This document shows positions 44,501 through 57,900 of a DNA stretch of 64,000 nucleotides, piece after piece; position 1 is the first letter of the stretch; the number at the start of each line of letters is the position of its first letter. The translations under genes were made by a program, and so were the position numbers. Location: contig NADL03000008.1 of assembly GCA_002205965.3 (NCBI GenBank), positions 434,001 to 498,000 of the forward strand. Reading direction: 5' to 3'. Source of the DNA: Kappaphycus alvarezii (Eukaryota; Rhodophyta; Florideophyceae; Gigartinales; Solieriaceae). The notes below the pieces were generated by a model. The model was not told the origin of the DNA, searched no databases, and worked only from the letters and a program-made list of their open reading frames with translations.

Positions 44501-44950
44501 ATGTTAGCATTACTACAAACTGACATGCATTTTACGGCGGAAAACATGAAACGTTGTGAAGGACGAAAACTGATGGTCGCTTTTGTTCCAAGCAGAGGAC
44601 GGAAGTCTCACTCAAAGCATGCCAACGGTTACCGCCTCCTTGCTGCTATGACGTTGCAGAAGCCGAGGCAGGTCAAGCAGCAACAGGCATCTTTCAGATA
44701 TAATTTTCGACGGGGTGTGGCCGTCAAATTGTTCATTTATATTCTCGCCGAGAGACGCTCCCTCTCAAAACTTTTTGTCCTGATGTATGCCCTCTTGAGC
44801 AACTTTTGGTTCGCATATGAGCCGAATGTATCAGCTATTACTGAAAAGTACAGGCTCGCCCTGTCCCCATCTCCATGCTCAATTGTGGCCCCCGAGTCCT
44901 ATTTCTTCACAAAGCTCGAAAAAGCTCTTGTTATCTTAGCGATGGACTAG
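44501..44950 (+). CDS. Hypothetical 149-codon ORF
   Basis: ATG 44501 opens a clean frame to TAG 44950. It is basic in the first half and has a hydrophobic segment KLFIYILAE...LFVLMYALLSNFWFAY (residues 76-107) that could span a membrane. No family is recognised, and it is not known whether the frame is used. Confidence 0.22.
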   Translation: MLALLQTDMHFTAENMKRCEGRKLMVAFVPSRGRKSHSKHANGYRLLAAMTLQKPRQVKQQQASFRYNFRRGVAVKLFIYILAERRSLSKLFVLMYALLSNFWFAYEPNVSAITEKYRLALSPSPCSIVAPESYFFTKLEKALVILAMD

Positions 44951-45152
44951 TACTTCCACGATACGCCGCATCGATGTTTGCTTCTGGCGCCACCCGTCTG
45001 TTAACCGGGTTACCAGAGACCTTGAACTTCCCATGTTCACTTGTAACGTGATATACCTCAGGCAGGCAGTGATGTACCCAGGGGCAGTGGCTGGATGGAT
45101 TCCAACCATTTAATATTATTTTGCATCCATGTTTATCAAACGCGCTGGCGGC

Positions 45153-45207
45153 GTGGATAAAACCGACAACATCTTCCATACATTAAATAACACCAAAATC
45201 CCCCCTC
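45153..45207 (+). repeat. Short direct repeat, copy 1
   Basis: GGATAAAACCGACAACATCT and the following TTCCATACATTAAATAAC match 47378-47430 (GGATATAACCGACCACATCT, then TTCCATGCATTAAAATAAC, then a run of A and C). The pair brackets the 45.2-47.4 kb interval in direct orientation and may mark ends of an insertion or two copies of a transposon terminus. Confidence 0.5.
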
Positions 45208-45321
45208 TTTGTCACTGTTAACGGTAATAGATTTCTTCAGCGAATAGACTTGGGTGGCGAAAATAAGGGTTAAAGCTCGAGTTTCTGATTTCGTTTATTT
45301 TGGTCTAACAGTTATTCCTGT

Positions 45322-45861
45322 GTGAAGCGGCATTTTCGTAAGGGGGAAAAGTTTGGGCGCCACGCTGCTCGCGGCAATGATTGCTGTTTCCAGAGAGGAA
45401 GGAGGTATATCTACGCACTAGAAACAAGCAAGAGGTGGGCGCTCTTACAAGAACAGCGTAAGGCCAGCCGTAAGACATGTTGCGTTGGACCAAACGGCTA
45501 CAGCAGTGTGTCTTTGCACGAGGACGGATCGTATCCGTCCGAGGGTTCCCATGACTCTCAAGGCTACGTGCCTGACCACGCCATTCAAAACCTCAAATGC
45601 GTCAGAGTGCCATCCGCCGGGTGTGGATATGGGCACTGGTATAAGTTAGGCCAGGCATTGGTAGTGATAAAGTCTGGGCACCTTCTAAGGAATGCGGCCG
45701 TGAGGGCAATAGAGATGTACGGAAAGGTACGGGGGGTTTTGATGCATAGGCACGTTGCAGCAGAGGTCATGTCCAATGCGGCCTGCTTGATGGCTGGCCT
45801 TAAGGTGGTCTGTTCGGGAGCGCAGTTCCTTCCGCCTTACTGTGTCGGCATGCCTTTTTGA
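45322..45861 (+). pseudogene. Inverted pair of related ARM-like coding units inside one open frame
   Basis: The plus strand at about 45690-45815 reads AIEMYGKVRGVLMHRHVAAE then VMSNAACLMAGL. The minus strand at about 45570-45445 reads RVMGTLGRIRSVLVQRHTAV then AVWSNATCLTAGL. The two peptides align residue for residue (M..(L/Y)G..R.VL..RH.A..V.SNA.CL.AGL), so two copies of one unit lie head to head, about 120 bp each with about 120 bp between. The pattern recalls ARM/HEAT-type helical repeats, but that is only a suggestion. The 179-codon plus frame running through both is probably incidental. Confidence 0.4.
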
Positions 45862-46834
45862 GTCGATTGGGTTGTCTGGAAAACTTTATGATAGATCGAG
45901 TATTCCTTCCAAGAGTAAAACGCCGAAACCGTTCCCCTTCTAAGCCTTGAAGCTTTCGCTGTAGTCAAGGATGTCAAGGAGTCGAAGCAACGAACTCTTC
46001 TGCTAGAGGGAGCAGGCGGATTCACGAATCTGACGTCAGAGACATCCGTTTTTCCACTGCGTCCCATAGGCGTGAAGTCTGGCCTCGTGCGGAGTTGACC
46101 GCTTGGCCGGGGCTCCATGACCGGGTACCGGGCGCCCTTTGCCGAGTCATATGTGAGGAGTGCAACCTAGCAGTCACGCCTCTCAATTCGCCCATGAGTG
46201 AAGAGGGCCCGTGTCCGGTCTCCTGGGTAACTGCAAAACTTTTGAATTCTAATTACTACCTTCTGCTAGAAACTTGCTTCCCTTCGCGACAGCCAGGTCA
46301 TACGGGGCTTTCAATACCGGGTTGCGCGGTACAATGGGCCTTTGCCAGAGGTCATTTAACATTTGACATCGAGGCTACAAGCCTCTCAGCACCACAACTT
46401 GCGGCCATTGCTGAAGACCGTGTACAGCTTGCGCGCAAGCAATGACTTCGAAGATAGGAGTTATTTCTTGGACGCGGTTGTGATCTTATGAAACCGTTGA
46501 CCAAACATTTGGCGAGAGGGAATTAAGTAATAGTTTTGCTAGAGCAAAACGCAGGACTTCTTCCTCATGACCGGTCTTATTCCGGTCTTTTGAGGGACTC
46601 TGCGAGCGTCCCTTGTAGCCTTCTTTCAGTTGGGCTCCCCTGCATACCACGAAGTCGGTTAGCAGTCGCGATATCTTTGAAAATGAAACCACCAAACGCT
46701 TTTTCCACAACACAGGGCTAAAAACTGTGGGCTTTGTACATGATTACAAGACATCAATTAATATCAAAAAATTTCCCACTGTTGTCGCGTTAAGGTTGTT
46801 GTAACTATCGTATACAATACGTCACCGAATATTC
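45862..46834. other. Unassigned stretch with short open frames
   Basis: A plus frame at 46095-46445 (116 codons; LLETCFPSRQPGHTGLSIPG) and minus frames at 45837-46118 and 46486-46713 are open but match no family. They may be remnants of one transposon spanning the interval between the short direct repeats. Confidence 0.3.
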
Positions 46835-46969
46835 TCCATTCCTGGAGAGCTCTATGAGAAGGGAGCGCGGGAAGCGCGAGCCGTTGCGGCAGAAAAGCTC
46901 AAAAAGAGGGATCTGGCCAAGGAGTGGCAGCCATTCCTGGCGAGACAGTACCCGGACGATCGAGGCTAA
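46835..46969 (+). CDS. C-terminal-like fragment of an unknown protein
   Basis: A 44-codon charged helical reading, SIPGELYEKGAREARAVAAE then KLKKRDLAKEWQPFLARQYP, ends at TAA 46967-46969. Its amino-acid make-up looks like real protein, not chance, but no upstream exon or domain is found. Confidence 0.22.
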   Translation, partial: SIPGELYEKGAREARAVAAEKLKKRDLAKEWQPFLARQYPDDRG

Positions 46970-47153
46970 TATGGAAGTGTGAGCTGCCAGCTTTCATCCT
47001 CTTAGGATCAACTTTCAATAGAACAACCAAGGCCATTGGCAAATAGTCGGCAGCTCTTGTGTCGCAGCAGATGCTCGAGGGAGGGGTAAAGAACTCGCCT
47101 CTATCGGAAGCTTACGTACTGCACTTTCACAAATCAGTAATATAGCGCAATAT

Positions 47154-47175
47154 GTACAGTGCTGTACAGTATAGT
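47154..47175. repeat. GTAC palindrome run
   Basis: GTACAGTGCTGTACAGTATA lies about 300 bases before the start of the AT-rich stretch and is the last of the motif before a 12-kb gap. Confidence 0.5.
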
Positions 47176-47377
47176 GCAACGTTTAACTACTCCAACAACC
47201 CTCACTGCTTACATGCATGCTCGGTATGGAAACGGGACTAATCACTTCGGACTGCACTATCGTAGCGAATTCGGGATCGATTGGTGCTTCCATCGACGCC
47301 GGCTGGGCTGCATGCAGTAATACCAAGGTGTCAACTACTATCAGCGACGACTTACCCCACATAACGCATTACCCGCA

Positions 47378-47430
47378 TGGATATAACCGACCACATCTTC
47401 CATGCATTAAAATAACCCAAAAATTCCCCC
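47378..47430 (+). repeat. Short direct repeat, copy 2
   Basis: Partner of 45153-45207, in the same orientation and about 80 per cent identical by eye. It lies close to the boundary where base composition changes to the AT-rich stretch. Confidence 0.5.
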
Positions 47431-48083
47431 ACTACTGGGTCACGGTCGACATCTAAGGGTCATGATTCTAATCAAAGTCAAAGCGACCAACAGAAATGTC
47501 GACCTCTGGAGAATCAAATATATATTGTTCTCGGGGCTCGCGGAAAAGAGCTTTCCTGGATAATATCATGCTGAGAGAAATGTAATTTAGCTTAAGATAA
47601 GCGATTACAACGAAAAAATACTCTAACCACATTCTACGCAATCAACAGGGGCGAAAGAACATAAAAACCAATCACCAAGGGCATGCAAGGATGAATATCA
47701 GTAAGAGACTGTAGTTTCAGAAGAGGAAATCCATTATGGGCTTGTTTGTGATGATAGAGTCCAAGTTCAACTCAATAAACCATCATAGTAAGTTAGGGGA
47801 GGTAAATGCCCGGAGATTATCGGAAGCCAGACGAAGATGATTTTAGTCGATACATATGTGTTTTGGAGAGTTTCATCTATTCCTTTATTTATATCCCTTA
47901 GTGTAAGAAAAAAAAGGTAAAAATGAACTGGATTTGTAGCTTTCAACCAGCACAAGTAGTCCCTTCTGTGGGATGAGAACTTAAAATACACGTAAAATAA
48001 CTGATATGGATGAAATGCTGACGATGCGAAAATACACACGTCTTCCCTAATATTTTAATCAAGCGTCATCAAATGATGTCTTG

Positions 48084-48100
48084 CTGGTCCTCAGGACCAG
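48084..48100. repeat. Perfect short palindrome
   Basis: CTGGTCCT-C-AGGACCAG, preceded at 48067-48078 by CATCAAATGATG. Two adjacent small hairpins in AT-rich DNA; function unknown. Confidence 0.5.
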
Positions 48101-51100
48101 ACTTTTTACAACGAAACGATGTATTATTCTTAATTTAAGCCTTATCTAACAGGACAAGGTTTATTTAATCAAATGAGACTCCATTGATTATGATATCCAA
48201 AAGATTTGCAGTAAGTTAAATGCGCAAATAAACCTTTAAAATCTTTCAAATCCCAAAAAAGCAGGTAAACCAAAAAGGCCTATAAGGGGTTTATATAACC
48301 AGTACAGAGGTCAATGCTCATAATTTATGACCTTGACTGAGATGGAAAAGCAACAAAATGGAGATAAAGATCAGAAAACAAATATAAGACAGAGGGGATG
48401 CCTCAAGAAATACAAAAATTAAATCCCTCAACTGGATGATAAGTGCAACTGCACTGTTGAGAGATCACATGAACTCAGTGAATCTGATTTCCATCCGTTT
48501 TGTGGTCTGAAAATCTTCTGGTCAATTTTCAACTCGCAGAGCCCGGTTGAGATAGATTTGCGGCGATAGTTTACGGAACGACCTCCATCATTCGAAATAA
48601 TATTGGGATAAAAGAAATGAAATATATTGAAGGAAGAATTGACTTTTGGGGAATGGATTGTGAGAAAGTTAATTTATTTTCTTTAAAACATTTCAACTTC
48701 GAAGTATTGTATTAGCTGTTTGCTCGAAAGAATTCCTTTGGGAAAATTGGTAAAGATTTTTCTCTTAATTCGCATTTGATTCTGTGGATGATATGCGTGA
48801 AATTTATGCAGGATTTCCGGAACTTACCAGAATTAAGCACTAAGCAGTAAAAGAAAGAGATCAGCTACTTGAATCACGAATTATTTTTCAGATAATAGGT
48901 TAGAGTAATAGGAATTGATTGCCTGACGATTAAAAAAAGTTCCCCCGGTATATATATGGATTTTCAGAGCGTATTCATCTTTGCTGTTTGCACACAGAGG
49001 AAGCTCTAAAGTCAAATTCTTACAGGAGAATGTACTCCTGAAGGGAAAAAATTATACCTCCCATTTTCTGCAAAGAAAAATATATAGGTATTTTGGATAA
49101 AGTTCTAGATCGTGGCGGAACTTCTTATGCCTCAAAATAAGTTGAACAAAACGTTTTCTATCGAAATCGACTTCGGAGGGAGGATTTATTCAGGAACACA
49201 ATATAGTTATGAGATATGTCATATTTAATTGGATGGAAGCCTTATCTAGTCCGCTCACAGAGATTCAAAGATCGATATATTTATGTCATCTTTTCTGGAA
49301 AATATACCCTCTGCATTCGGATTTTTACTTGATTTTCTGCAAAAAAGCGGAATAAGGCCAAAAGATTTGGAAGAGTGGGGCTTTAAAATTTTATTTATGC
49401 ACAAGAAGTAAGCATCTCGGGGTAATAACTAAGTAATAATAATATTATTTTGTCGAAACAGCTGCAATAAGACACGAAAAAACAAATTGGTGAGAGGAGG
49501 GAAGGAAGGGAAGAAAAAAAGAACGTATAACAGCCATTGCGGACATATGGCATGATATTATGCTAGCGAAGGAGGAGGTCCTGTGGAAAACTTGCCTAAT
49601 TGAGATATTTACTGATTTTTGAATCTAGAGTTGAAAAAATCGCAGAACCTTTTAAAATTATTGGCGATATCAAGGTTTTTGGTGATATATGGAGAAAAAT
49701 TTTAAATGTGTTGAAATAAAGAAAATGAAGACGAAATTATTTTTATTTGTTGTAACCGAAATAGTCATGGACAAATGGTGACTTTTGTGAAAGGTTTCAC
49801 CATTGAATGAGACTTTCAGCGGAAGGTCCGAAAATATCGTGACCGACACTGATATAAAGGAGACGTAGAAAATAAACCCATTTATACATTTTGGCGTATA
49901 AATTAATTCAGGAAAAAGGAGATTACTTCATAATTACCGTTCATAGGATACTGGAGGTACTTAGAGACAGTCAAATTCAATCCCTTGTATTCTTATCTGC
50001 ACTGAATACCTGCAGAAGTGGACAACTGCCGGGGCTCAGTCTGAAATTACGCACATAGGACAGCTTTTGTTCGCCTATGACTCTTTTCTAGACCCCGTTC
50101 ATACTAGTATGCCTTCCTTTTATGTAAATTATTCTTCGGAATCTCTTATGGAGGCAGAATCTCTTAAAGTATCTGCAGGTTATTACCAATGGAAAGAAGC
50201 CTCTTTGCAGTTTTTCTCAGATCCCAGATGTCGGAGGTAGGTTGGGAACCGCAAGAAATATTTTTATATTGAGATATCCAGGAATGAACATCTTACAGTA
50301 AACCAATAGAAGATCCAAGGGTCATATTTGCCGACCAAGACAGTAGCAGCATGATATCAGTAAAGCCCAGAGCCATTATGGCTTAATCACGGGATACGCG
50401 AGGCGTTTATTAGTTCTTGCTGAGTATAATGTGCATAGGACTGTTCTGTTGGTGATATTCCGTACTTTTCTTCCATTTATGACTTACTCCGAACCACATT
50501 AACTGTACTTTGAGAAAATCTAGATCCCTCAATGATATTTACTACCGGATTTTGAAATTTTGAAATTTTTGTTTTTAAGGTAACAGGGTCGTTGCAGATA
50601 TTGTCACTTATTTTAGGCGAAGAAGGATTTATCTTTAGCTGAGGAAGACCTTTTCAAAAATACTTGCCGAGAGTCTTCAAATCAGACAAGATTCTGCAAT
50701 GCAGACTGAATGTCTTTTTGAGCTTTTTTTCGTTGTATTACCGGAGTCCAAAATAAAGAATAAGCCCGGAATATTTAAAAATAATTTAAATCCCCAGGTA
50801 TTCAAAACCCATCCAGGAATTGTAAGATGACTAATCTTAGAGCCCTTGAAATTCACTCTTGACCCTCCCTGTTGTTAAACATAGATTTTTTCTAAACTGG
50901 AGAGGGTCTAGGAAAAATTTAGATTTTTCATGAAGCCTTTGCATGCTTTTATTTTAATTATTTATTGATAAATTGTAAAAAAGATCAGAAAAAATCGAAC
51001 ACGCTATCGAAATGCAGCTTACAATACCAGACCGCATTTCAAAACCTCCTTATCCAGTGACATGTGCAGAAGAAATGGGAAAAAAGTAGCCGTTGTTATC

Positions 51101-54100
51101 AAAGCTCAGAATTTCGAATTTAGTTCCTCAAAATCAGTCTAAAGCACCACCAAATGTACTGCATCACTCCGGCAAGCAATTTGCCAAGTGTTGCTGACAT
51201 ATTCTGCTACCTGCAAAATAAAAAGGAGCATACATATTTTCCCCTTTTTCTTAATGTAAGTGCTGTCAAAACATTCTACTTGGAACAAATTGGTATTTTC
51301 TTTCGGCTACCCATGGCTGTTCATTTTATATAAAAAAATTGCTTCTTTTACGTTCTTTCCTTCATTTAGATCCTAACAAGGTATAAATATGTGCAGTAGG
51401 TCCTTCTTGCGGTTGTAGATCTGCGTGTTACTCCAAAAGTGGACAATGATAAGGCACTGATGACATCTAAATATGCAGAATGTTCTCGTAAGAATGGGTT
51501 ATAGTTGCAGTTAAGCAGTTGACGGCGATTAATTGATTTTTACATGCAAAATTTCTGCTAGTTGCGACGTAGTCATCTAAATAGTTTGCCCGTAAAACTT
51601 TGGCATAACACTTTAGCAAAACCCGAACGAATTTATTAGACGTATATAAAGTATCATTGGAATAAACGAGGTCCTTATCATATAACAAACACGGATTTAC
51701 ACTCCGAACCCATTTAACCAGTTTCCAGGTCCCCTACCGGATTGAATTTCAATCAACAAGAAATATATTTATGCTAATTTTCGGTTATTAATCTTAACCA
51801 TCTCCAGTATCTGCTCTACTTTAAACACAAGAAACACGCTAAGATTACTTGTATATGCTCGAATTACTTTATCTTACTACCAAAATCCGGGCAAAGTAAT
51901 CCATGCTTCCAATCTGTCATGAATGAACCTTGCGGGCTTCCTGTAAAGGGCAGGTATTCTTCACTGTGGAGGGGAGCTCCAGTTATTACCAGAGATCTGT
52001 TCGTACTGGCATTCTCTTTTTTTATTGTGACGCAAGACTATATAAATTGCATTAATATTGGCGAAGAATTCTCTACGAATTCTTTCCGAAACTTCCATTT
52101 CGGGGTTATTGGGTTCATCATGATCCATTCTCACTGGGATATAGATGTAGATTCCGAAGGCGTCTCCTGCTCTTAGACGGGAGCCATTTACACGACTTTT
52201 CACACTATCACTGTTTTCATCCTCGGCGCTACCCCTCCTATCCAAATTGGAATTTATCATCATCTCTTTCTCAATTATAATTGAAGAAATTTTAGTCCAA
52301 CCAATTGATATCACGGTTTTAGATTGAATAGACTAGCTCACTTCCCGGAAATATTTCATTTACATTGTATATATGTAGATGTGTATATTGTCGAATTCAG
52401 CACCAGATGCATAATGATACTATTTTTATCTGGTGTCGATTCGTTCGTATTATTGAGAGGCAGTGACCCTCTCATCGGCAAAGACATCTGTGGAAACTGA
52501 TTTTTTCCAAAATCCTCTTTATTTGCATAGCTTCCCTTGCGTTGGCTTCCAAGATCCTCCATTAGATTTTTCCGTGAATAAGGGAAGAAAAAATTTCTCA
52601 TATTTCTCAAGGATATCCTAAATAAATCCACATTACCAGGTCATTCCCTGCGCAGTTGAAGTTTATTATTTCTATTCTCTTATTGTTCTGAAGTTATTCC
52701 GCTTTGCGTTAATTTGCAACCCGACATTGTTACGAGACTCGTCGGTTATATCCCTCCCTTCTCTGTACATAAAAGTTCTGCGATTTAAATTTGCTTTCAT
52801 TATAATTCACAAGTGTTTTTTCGGTTCTTTCTATCCTCTGTGATTAGCATTACTTGCCTATCTCTAAATCGTACCCCTATCCCCTAATTGAAATTACAAT
52901 CCCATCCTCCTATTCTATTCCCATCCATCCATGATATTCTTATCCAAATCATTAGCATGCTCCTTTCTAACAGACGCCACTCTATCTCCCACATATTTTG
53001 AAGATGCCTCAAATTACCAAAAAAATCACCATTTTTGGAGATACTGCGAATGATATCCGCATTTGAAGCAGCTCAAACTGGTGGCCTTGCTATTTTTTCC
53101 ACCAATGTGGTCTGAGGCCCCCAAAAACCCAATACGTGTCTTAGGAGAAACAAAACTGGTAACAGCATCGTTATTGTTGCAATTATCTCGCGAGCTAATT
53201 TACAAACTTTATATTCTCGACAGATTTCACTGTCGTCCTCAAAATTGCCCGCGGAAGCGTGAATGTGGCTCTTTTTATCTCTCCTCTCCCTGATATTTTT
53301 AATTTCCGTGGAAATACGGGCCTGATCTTATCCTCATCCAGAAAGAAATTGTTTCGTAGTAATAAATTTTTAGTTAATCCTACGCCATAGATTACTGATG
53401 CTTGCGAACCAAGGAAAAAGCAGCTTCTCCTTCTCTGATACTCCATGCGGATAAACCAAAACGAAAGATGTGATGAATACAATGATTGAACTTCCTTAAA
53501 TTTACTCGAAAGTTTTAACACCTTCAACATTTTATTTAGCTCAAGAAAGAAAATTAAATGTTACTGCTTGTTACATGTCATTCTATATCCAAATTTAACG
53601 AACATTTGTCACAGTGACCCAAATTGGAGGCGCTAAAATGCCTCCCATAATGTCTGAGAGAGCAGTACGGTCTTTTTATGTGGTAGCTGGGGACTTTTCC
53701 TTGCACAAAGCATCAGTAAGATGTATTTAATTGGTTTTGGTGATCCTAAAATATCGAATTTACGGAAGTTCGTTGTGTGGGACCATTGAATTGTGGCCAA
53801 AAAAAGGTAGAATAAACTTCGAATGAGATAAAGGAACAGCAGCTGGCAGGGTTGTTTTTAGATGAAATTTGCTTTCAAGATAAGTGCAGTGATAAAGGAA
53901 GTGATGGGAACGTACGGGTAAAGGAAGAAGGATGATTTTTCGCTGGGATATGGGCGGAGGGAAGCACCAGTTAGTACATGATCGGAAAAGCATCCTTATT
54001 TTTCTATGATTTTTCTGAACACAACGGGTTGTTTCAAAACATGCAAAAATTTCGGTGGAAAGAAACAATTATCCATAAGGTACGTCGTAGTCGCTTTCAG

Positions 54101-54921
54101 TACCCAGTCCGAGTCATTTCTGTGAAATGCAATTTTAATATACGTGAAAAGTGTTTTCAATTTCGGTGAGGTAGTGGAAGTTGCGATCTCCAAAAATTCC
54201 CTGTAATGAACTATCAATTCACAAGAATATCGCTGTAAGTGAAATTCATTTTACCCTCGTCACAATTTCGTATTACAATTGTTCCAAAGTTACAATGGGT
54301 AAACTGGAGAAAAGTGATTTTAACAATCGTATTCTGTCTTTATCCTAATTGAAAGGTCAAACTATACCAATGGTTCTCGTTCAACTAACCGGAAAAGAGA
54401 AATAACATCCCGAGAGTGAGGGATGGTAGTAGGTGGTCTATGTCAGCGGTATAGGGTCCAGAACAACCATGGAGAATGGTGTTGTGGTGAATCAGAGTTC
54501 GTGGCGGTTTCCCTAATTCAGTAAGCAATTGGTTACTCATGTGTGATATTGATCTCAGCGCTTAGCTTAAAGTATTAGATATTTTAGCTTTAATGTAAAC
54601 TCAAGCCTCATTTACATAGCGTTAAAGATCCCGACACTACATGTGTCCTTGTTCACCAGGGTGTACATATAGTGCCATTTGATCCCTTGTCGGATTATAA
54701 AAATAAAAAGGTACACGCGTTGTCTACATGGACAACATGAAGTTTTGAAGACCTGGAATGAACAGCGTCAATAGATCCTCCTATTGAAAAGTACAACTAA
54801 AATGGTTGCTATTATCATCGTACGGCAGGGGTAAAAGAAACTCTGTGACACTTCAACATTCTGAAGACAGCTAATTTGAGCTGGAAACGAGAGATAAGCC
54901 ACAGTTATTACATTTCGACAG

Positions 54922-54950
54922 GCCCTGACCGATATGAATCGGTTCAGGGC
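54922..54950. repeat. Inverted repeat in AT-rich DNA
   Basis: GCCCTGACCGAT and ATCGGTTCAGGGC form a 12-bp stem with one bulged base around a 4-base loop. It is unusually GC-rich for its surroundings. Confidence 0.5.
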
Positions 54951-57900
54951 GAAACATTGAAAACGAAGACATTAAAAAAGGAGATAGTAAGGAATAAACT
55001 GCTTACCTTGGCAAAAATTGGATATTTCAGCGTTCTTGTCCATACCGGGAATTTATGCAATAAAGTATGATGAGAGCTGTAGTCACAAGGAATATTTGTG
55101 CTGGAATAAAACGAAGACGCTCAGAAAACTACCGGAAGTGAAGTAGTTGTCTGGAGAGAAGTAATTTATGAGTCTTTTATTAATATCAATGTAATTCTTG
55201 ATTGAGTAGGATGAAATAATACAACTCAACTCATGGGGTAATTTGAAATAGAGCGTGCAATCAGAATGAGTTTCTTTTGAATTTAAAATCCATTGGTTCT
55301 ACGACGAAGTATAGAAATATGACCAGATACAAAAAAACGAAGGCTGTTAATGAAGATGACAGTACCTCAAGATGAAACAACGGTGTAGATAACCCATATG
55401 GGCACTTTTTTTCTGCACACCAAGGTCTAGCGTTGACAAGGACATTGACGGATTCTGAAGACTTGGAACTTATCTGATATTTTTGCGGTTACGCTACTAA
55501 TAGCTCTCAAAATCCACGTAATGAGACATCAGATACAATCAGTATGGAGGAGCAGTGCGATGATTAAATATTAACCATCCTGACTTCACTTGCATTACTT
55601 TGCCTCCTTATGCATCTAAGAGAAATTTTTTCGTTTCCTCCCTAAATGCAAATCTACCATCAAAACTGTTTTTTCCAGTGTTTTACTGGGAAATATAATA
55701 AAAAATTAGGGTAAAATAGTTTCATTTATGAAATGAAACGAAAACTACTTGTGCAGATAATCAAAATAGATTCGCAAAAACTTCTACAATATATACTATA
55801 AAAGTATTGGAAAAATGGATCATGCTATGACGAAAGCGTTTCTAGTAAGACCCAAAGTACGGTTAAAGTAAATTAAGCTGTGAAAATACGCTTTACCCTG
55901 TCAGTTCATCTTATGACGACAACAAAACAGATGTTTGCATTGAAAAGTTAATTAAGGGTATCTTACTGCTGCCAAAGAATGATTAATACCTCCGTTCATC
56001 CATAGACCGCATTTTCATCGAAATTGCAGCTCCTGGCTCTTCCATCTGGAGCTTTATAAATTGCTGTGTCTGTTACTACGCCTATGGAGTCTGGCAGGAA
56101 CTAAAAAGTTTTCCCAAAAGACCGGATGCACTGGTAGATTGTACCCCAACAACGTTTTCTTTCGCTTGTTTTGCAGCGATATCACAGATATGACAATAAC
56201 TGTACTTGCCTTTTACACTCTACTAAATACCAATATCCTAGAAAATTTTGGGTATATGTATTTATATTTCAGTCTCCGGCGTCCTTTGAATTAAAATTTA
56301 TTGGATTTTGGGCTCAGTATAGAAATGACCTTGCTATCTCCACTTTTAAGCTTACAAAAGTTGTATAAAAGAATACATTTGTGATAATAAAATGAATCTG
56401 GGCTGACTCTCATTCATATTGAAGCAGTAAATATGCAAAAAAATGGATGGAAAGGCAAGCCCTTCCCTGCCGTGCAGAAAAGTTTAAACAGAATAACATC
56501 AAATTCAATAGAGTAAAGGCCAGAAAACTGAAATTAGTATTAATACGGCGATTTATAATGCAATGTATAGATGATTGAAGATTCTTTCCTCTCTATGAAT
56601 ATCTCGAATATACCAACTACATATCCGTTCGGACCATAAACAGACTGAGAAGCATTTTCCAGTTATAAATGAAAAAAGAAAGATCTTCTACTTAAAATGT
56701 ATCAATTTCATTATTTCATAGTTTTTGTGCCGAATAATCACTTGGAATGTGTGGAGGACGAAACATTCATGAATTTTAAAGGAAAAATAAGGATCTTTAT
56801 GGAAATAAGTTAGACTGTAAAGACTCGCCGAAATGAATTTTCTAATGCCCTGATGGTGGTATATATTGGATGAGATTCAAATATTTCGCAGAGGATTTCT
56901 TATTTAAAGTCTTGATTTAATGAGCCCGAATTATTATTTTTGTGTTTATCTGAAGACTATAGATAGCTACACATAATAAGTTAGTTGACCCCAAAATATA
57001 TGAATAAAGCAACATTAATGATGAAATGGACTGCTCCTTCGAACCAATTTACAAGAGAGGAATTAATGGAAGATTATCAGTGCCGGATAAGAGTATTTTG
57101 GAGAAAAATTGAGGCCAGTAGATAAAATAAATGATCCATTGACATATAGACGGAAATATGCAGTGATATTGAAGTCGATTACTTACTTTGAATTTAGTTA
57201 AATTTAATTACATGATTTTTTCATCCATACTCTTGTGGAGTGGAAATTTGATTAGGAATTAATCTTCATATGCTTTAGTAAATGAGGAAAAAGTACACAA
57301 AACGTTTCTATAGACTTTAATTTTATATCAAAGCTTCTAAAGTTATGCCCTTTGAGCGTTCTAATTCATTTTTTTATAGTTTAGACCGTTCTTGAATTTT
57401 CACCAGTAACAAATTGGTCCGATAGCAGCATAAATATTTTAATTACTCTTTGAGTACTAAATCTATCCTTTATATACTGTAAAAAATTCTGCGTTATAAA
57501 CTGATCCTCTCAATATTTCGCTCGTTATGAATCCCGCAGGCTAAGGATTGGCCAGTTTTTCGGATACTTCGATCAACAACGGTAGTATTATAAATAGACT
57601 TGAGTTTTTCTTAATTGTAGCAGCAAAAACATGAAGCAGTTGATTCGTATAATACCCTCACTGCATCTGAGGGTAAAATTGGATCATTGATTTGATCGCG
57701 CGGACCACATGTGCCGTTTCTATTTAAAATTCATCAGTTTCCAATTATTCACTCCACTTGCTGACTGTTCCATTCGGAAACGCTCTGAATCTTTGAATAC
57801 ATACGATACCTTAACAGAATTTCAAATTATGTTTTTTCAAAATTAGATCTTCTTTGCCTACTGGATTCTCAAGATTTATGTCGGATATTAGATGCGCTGG

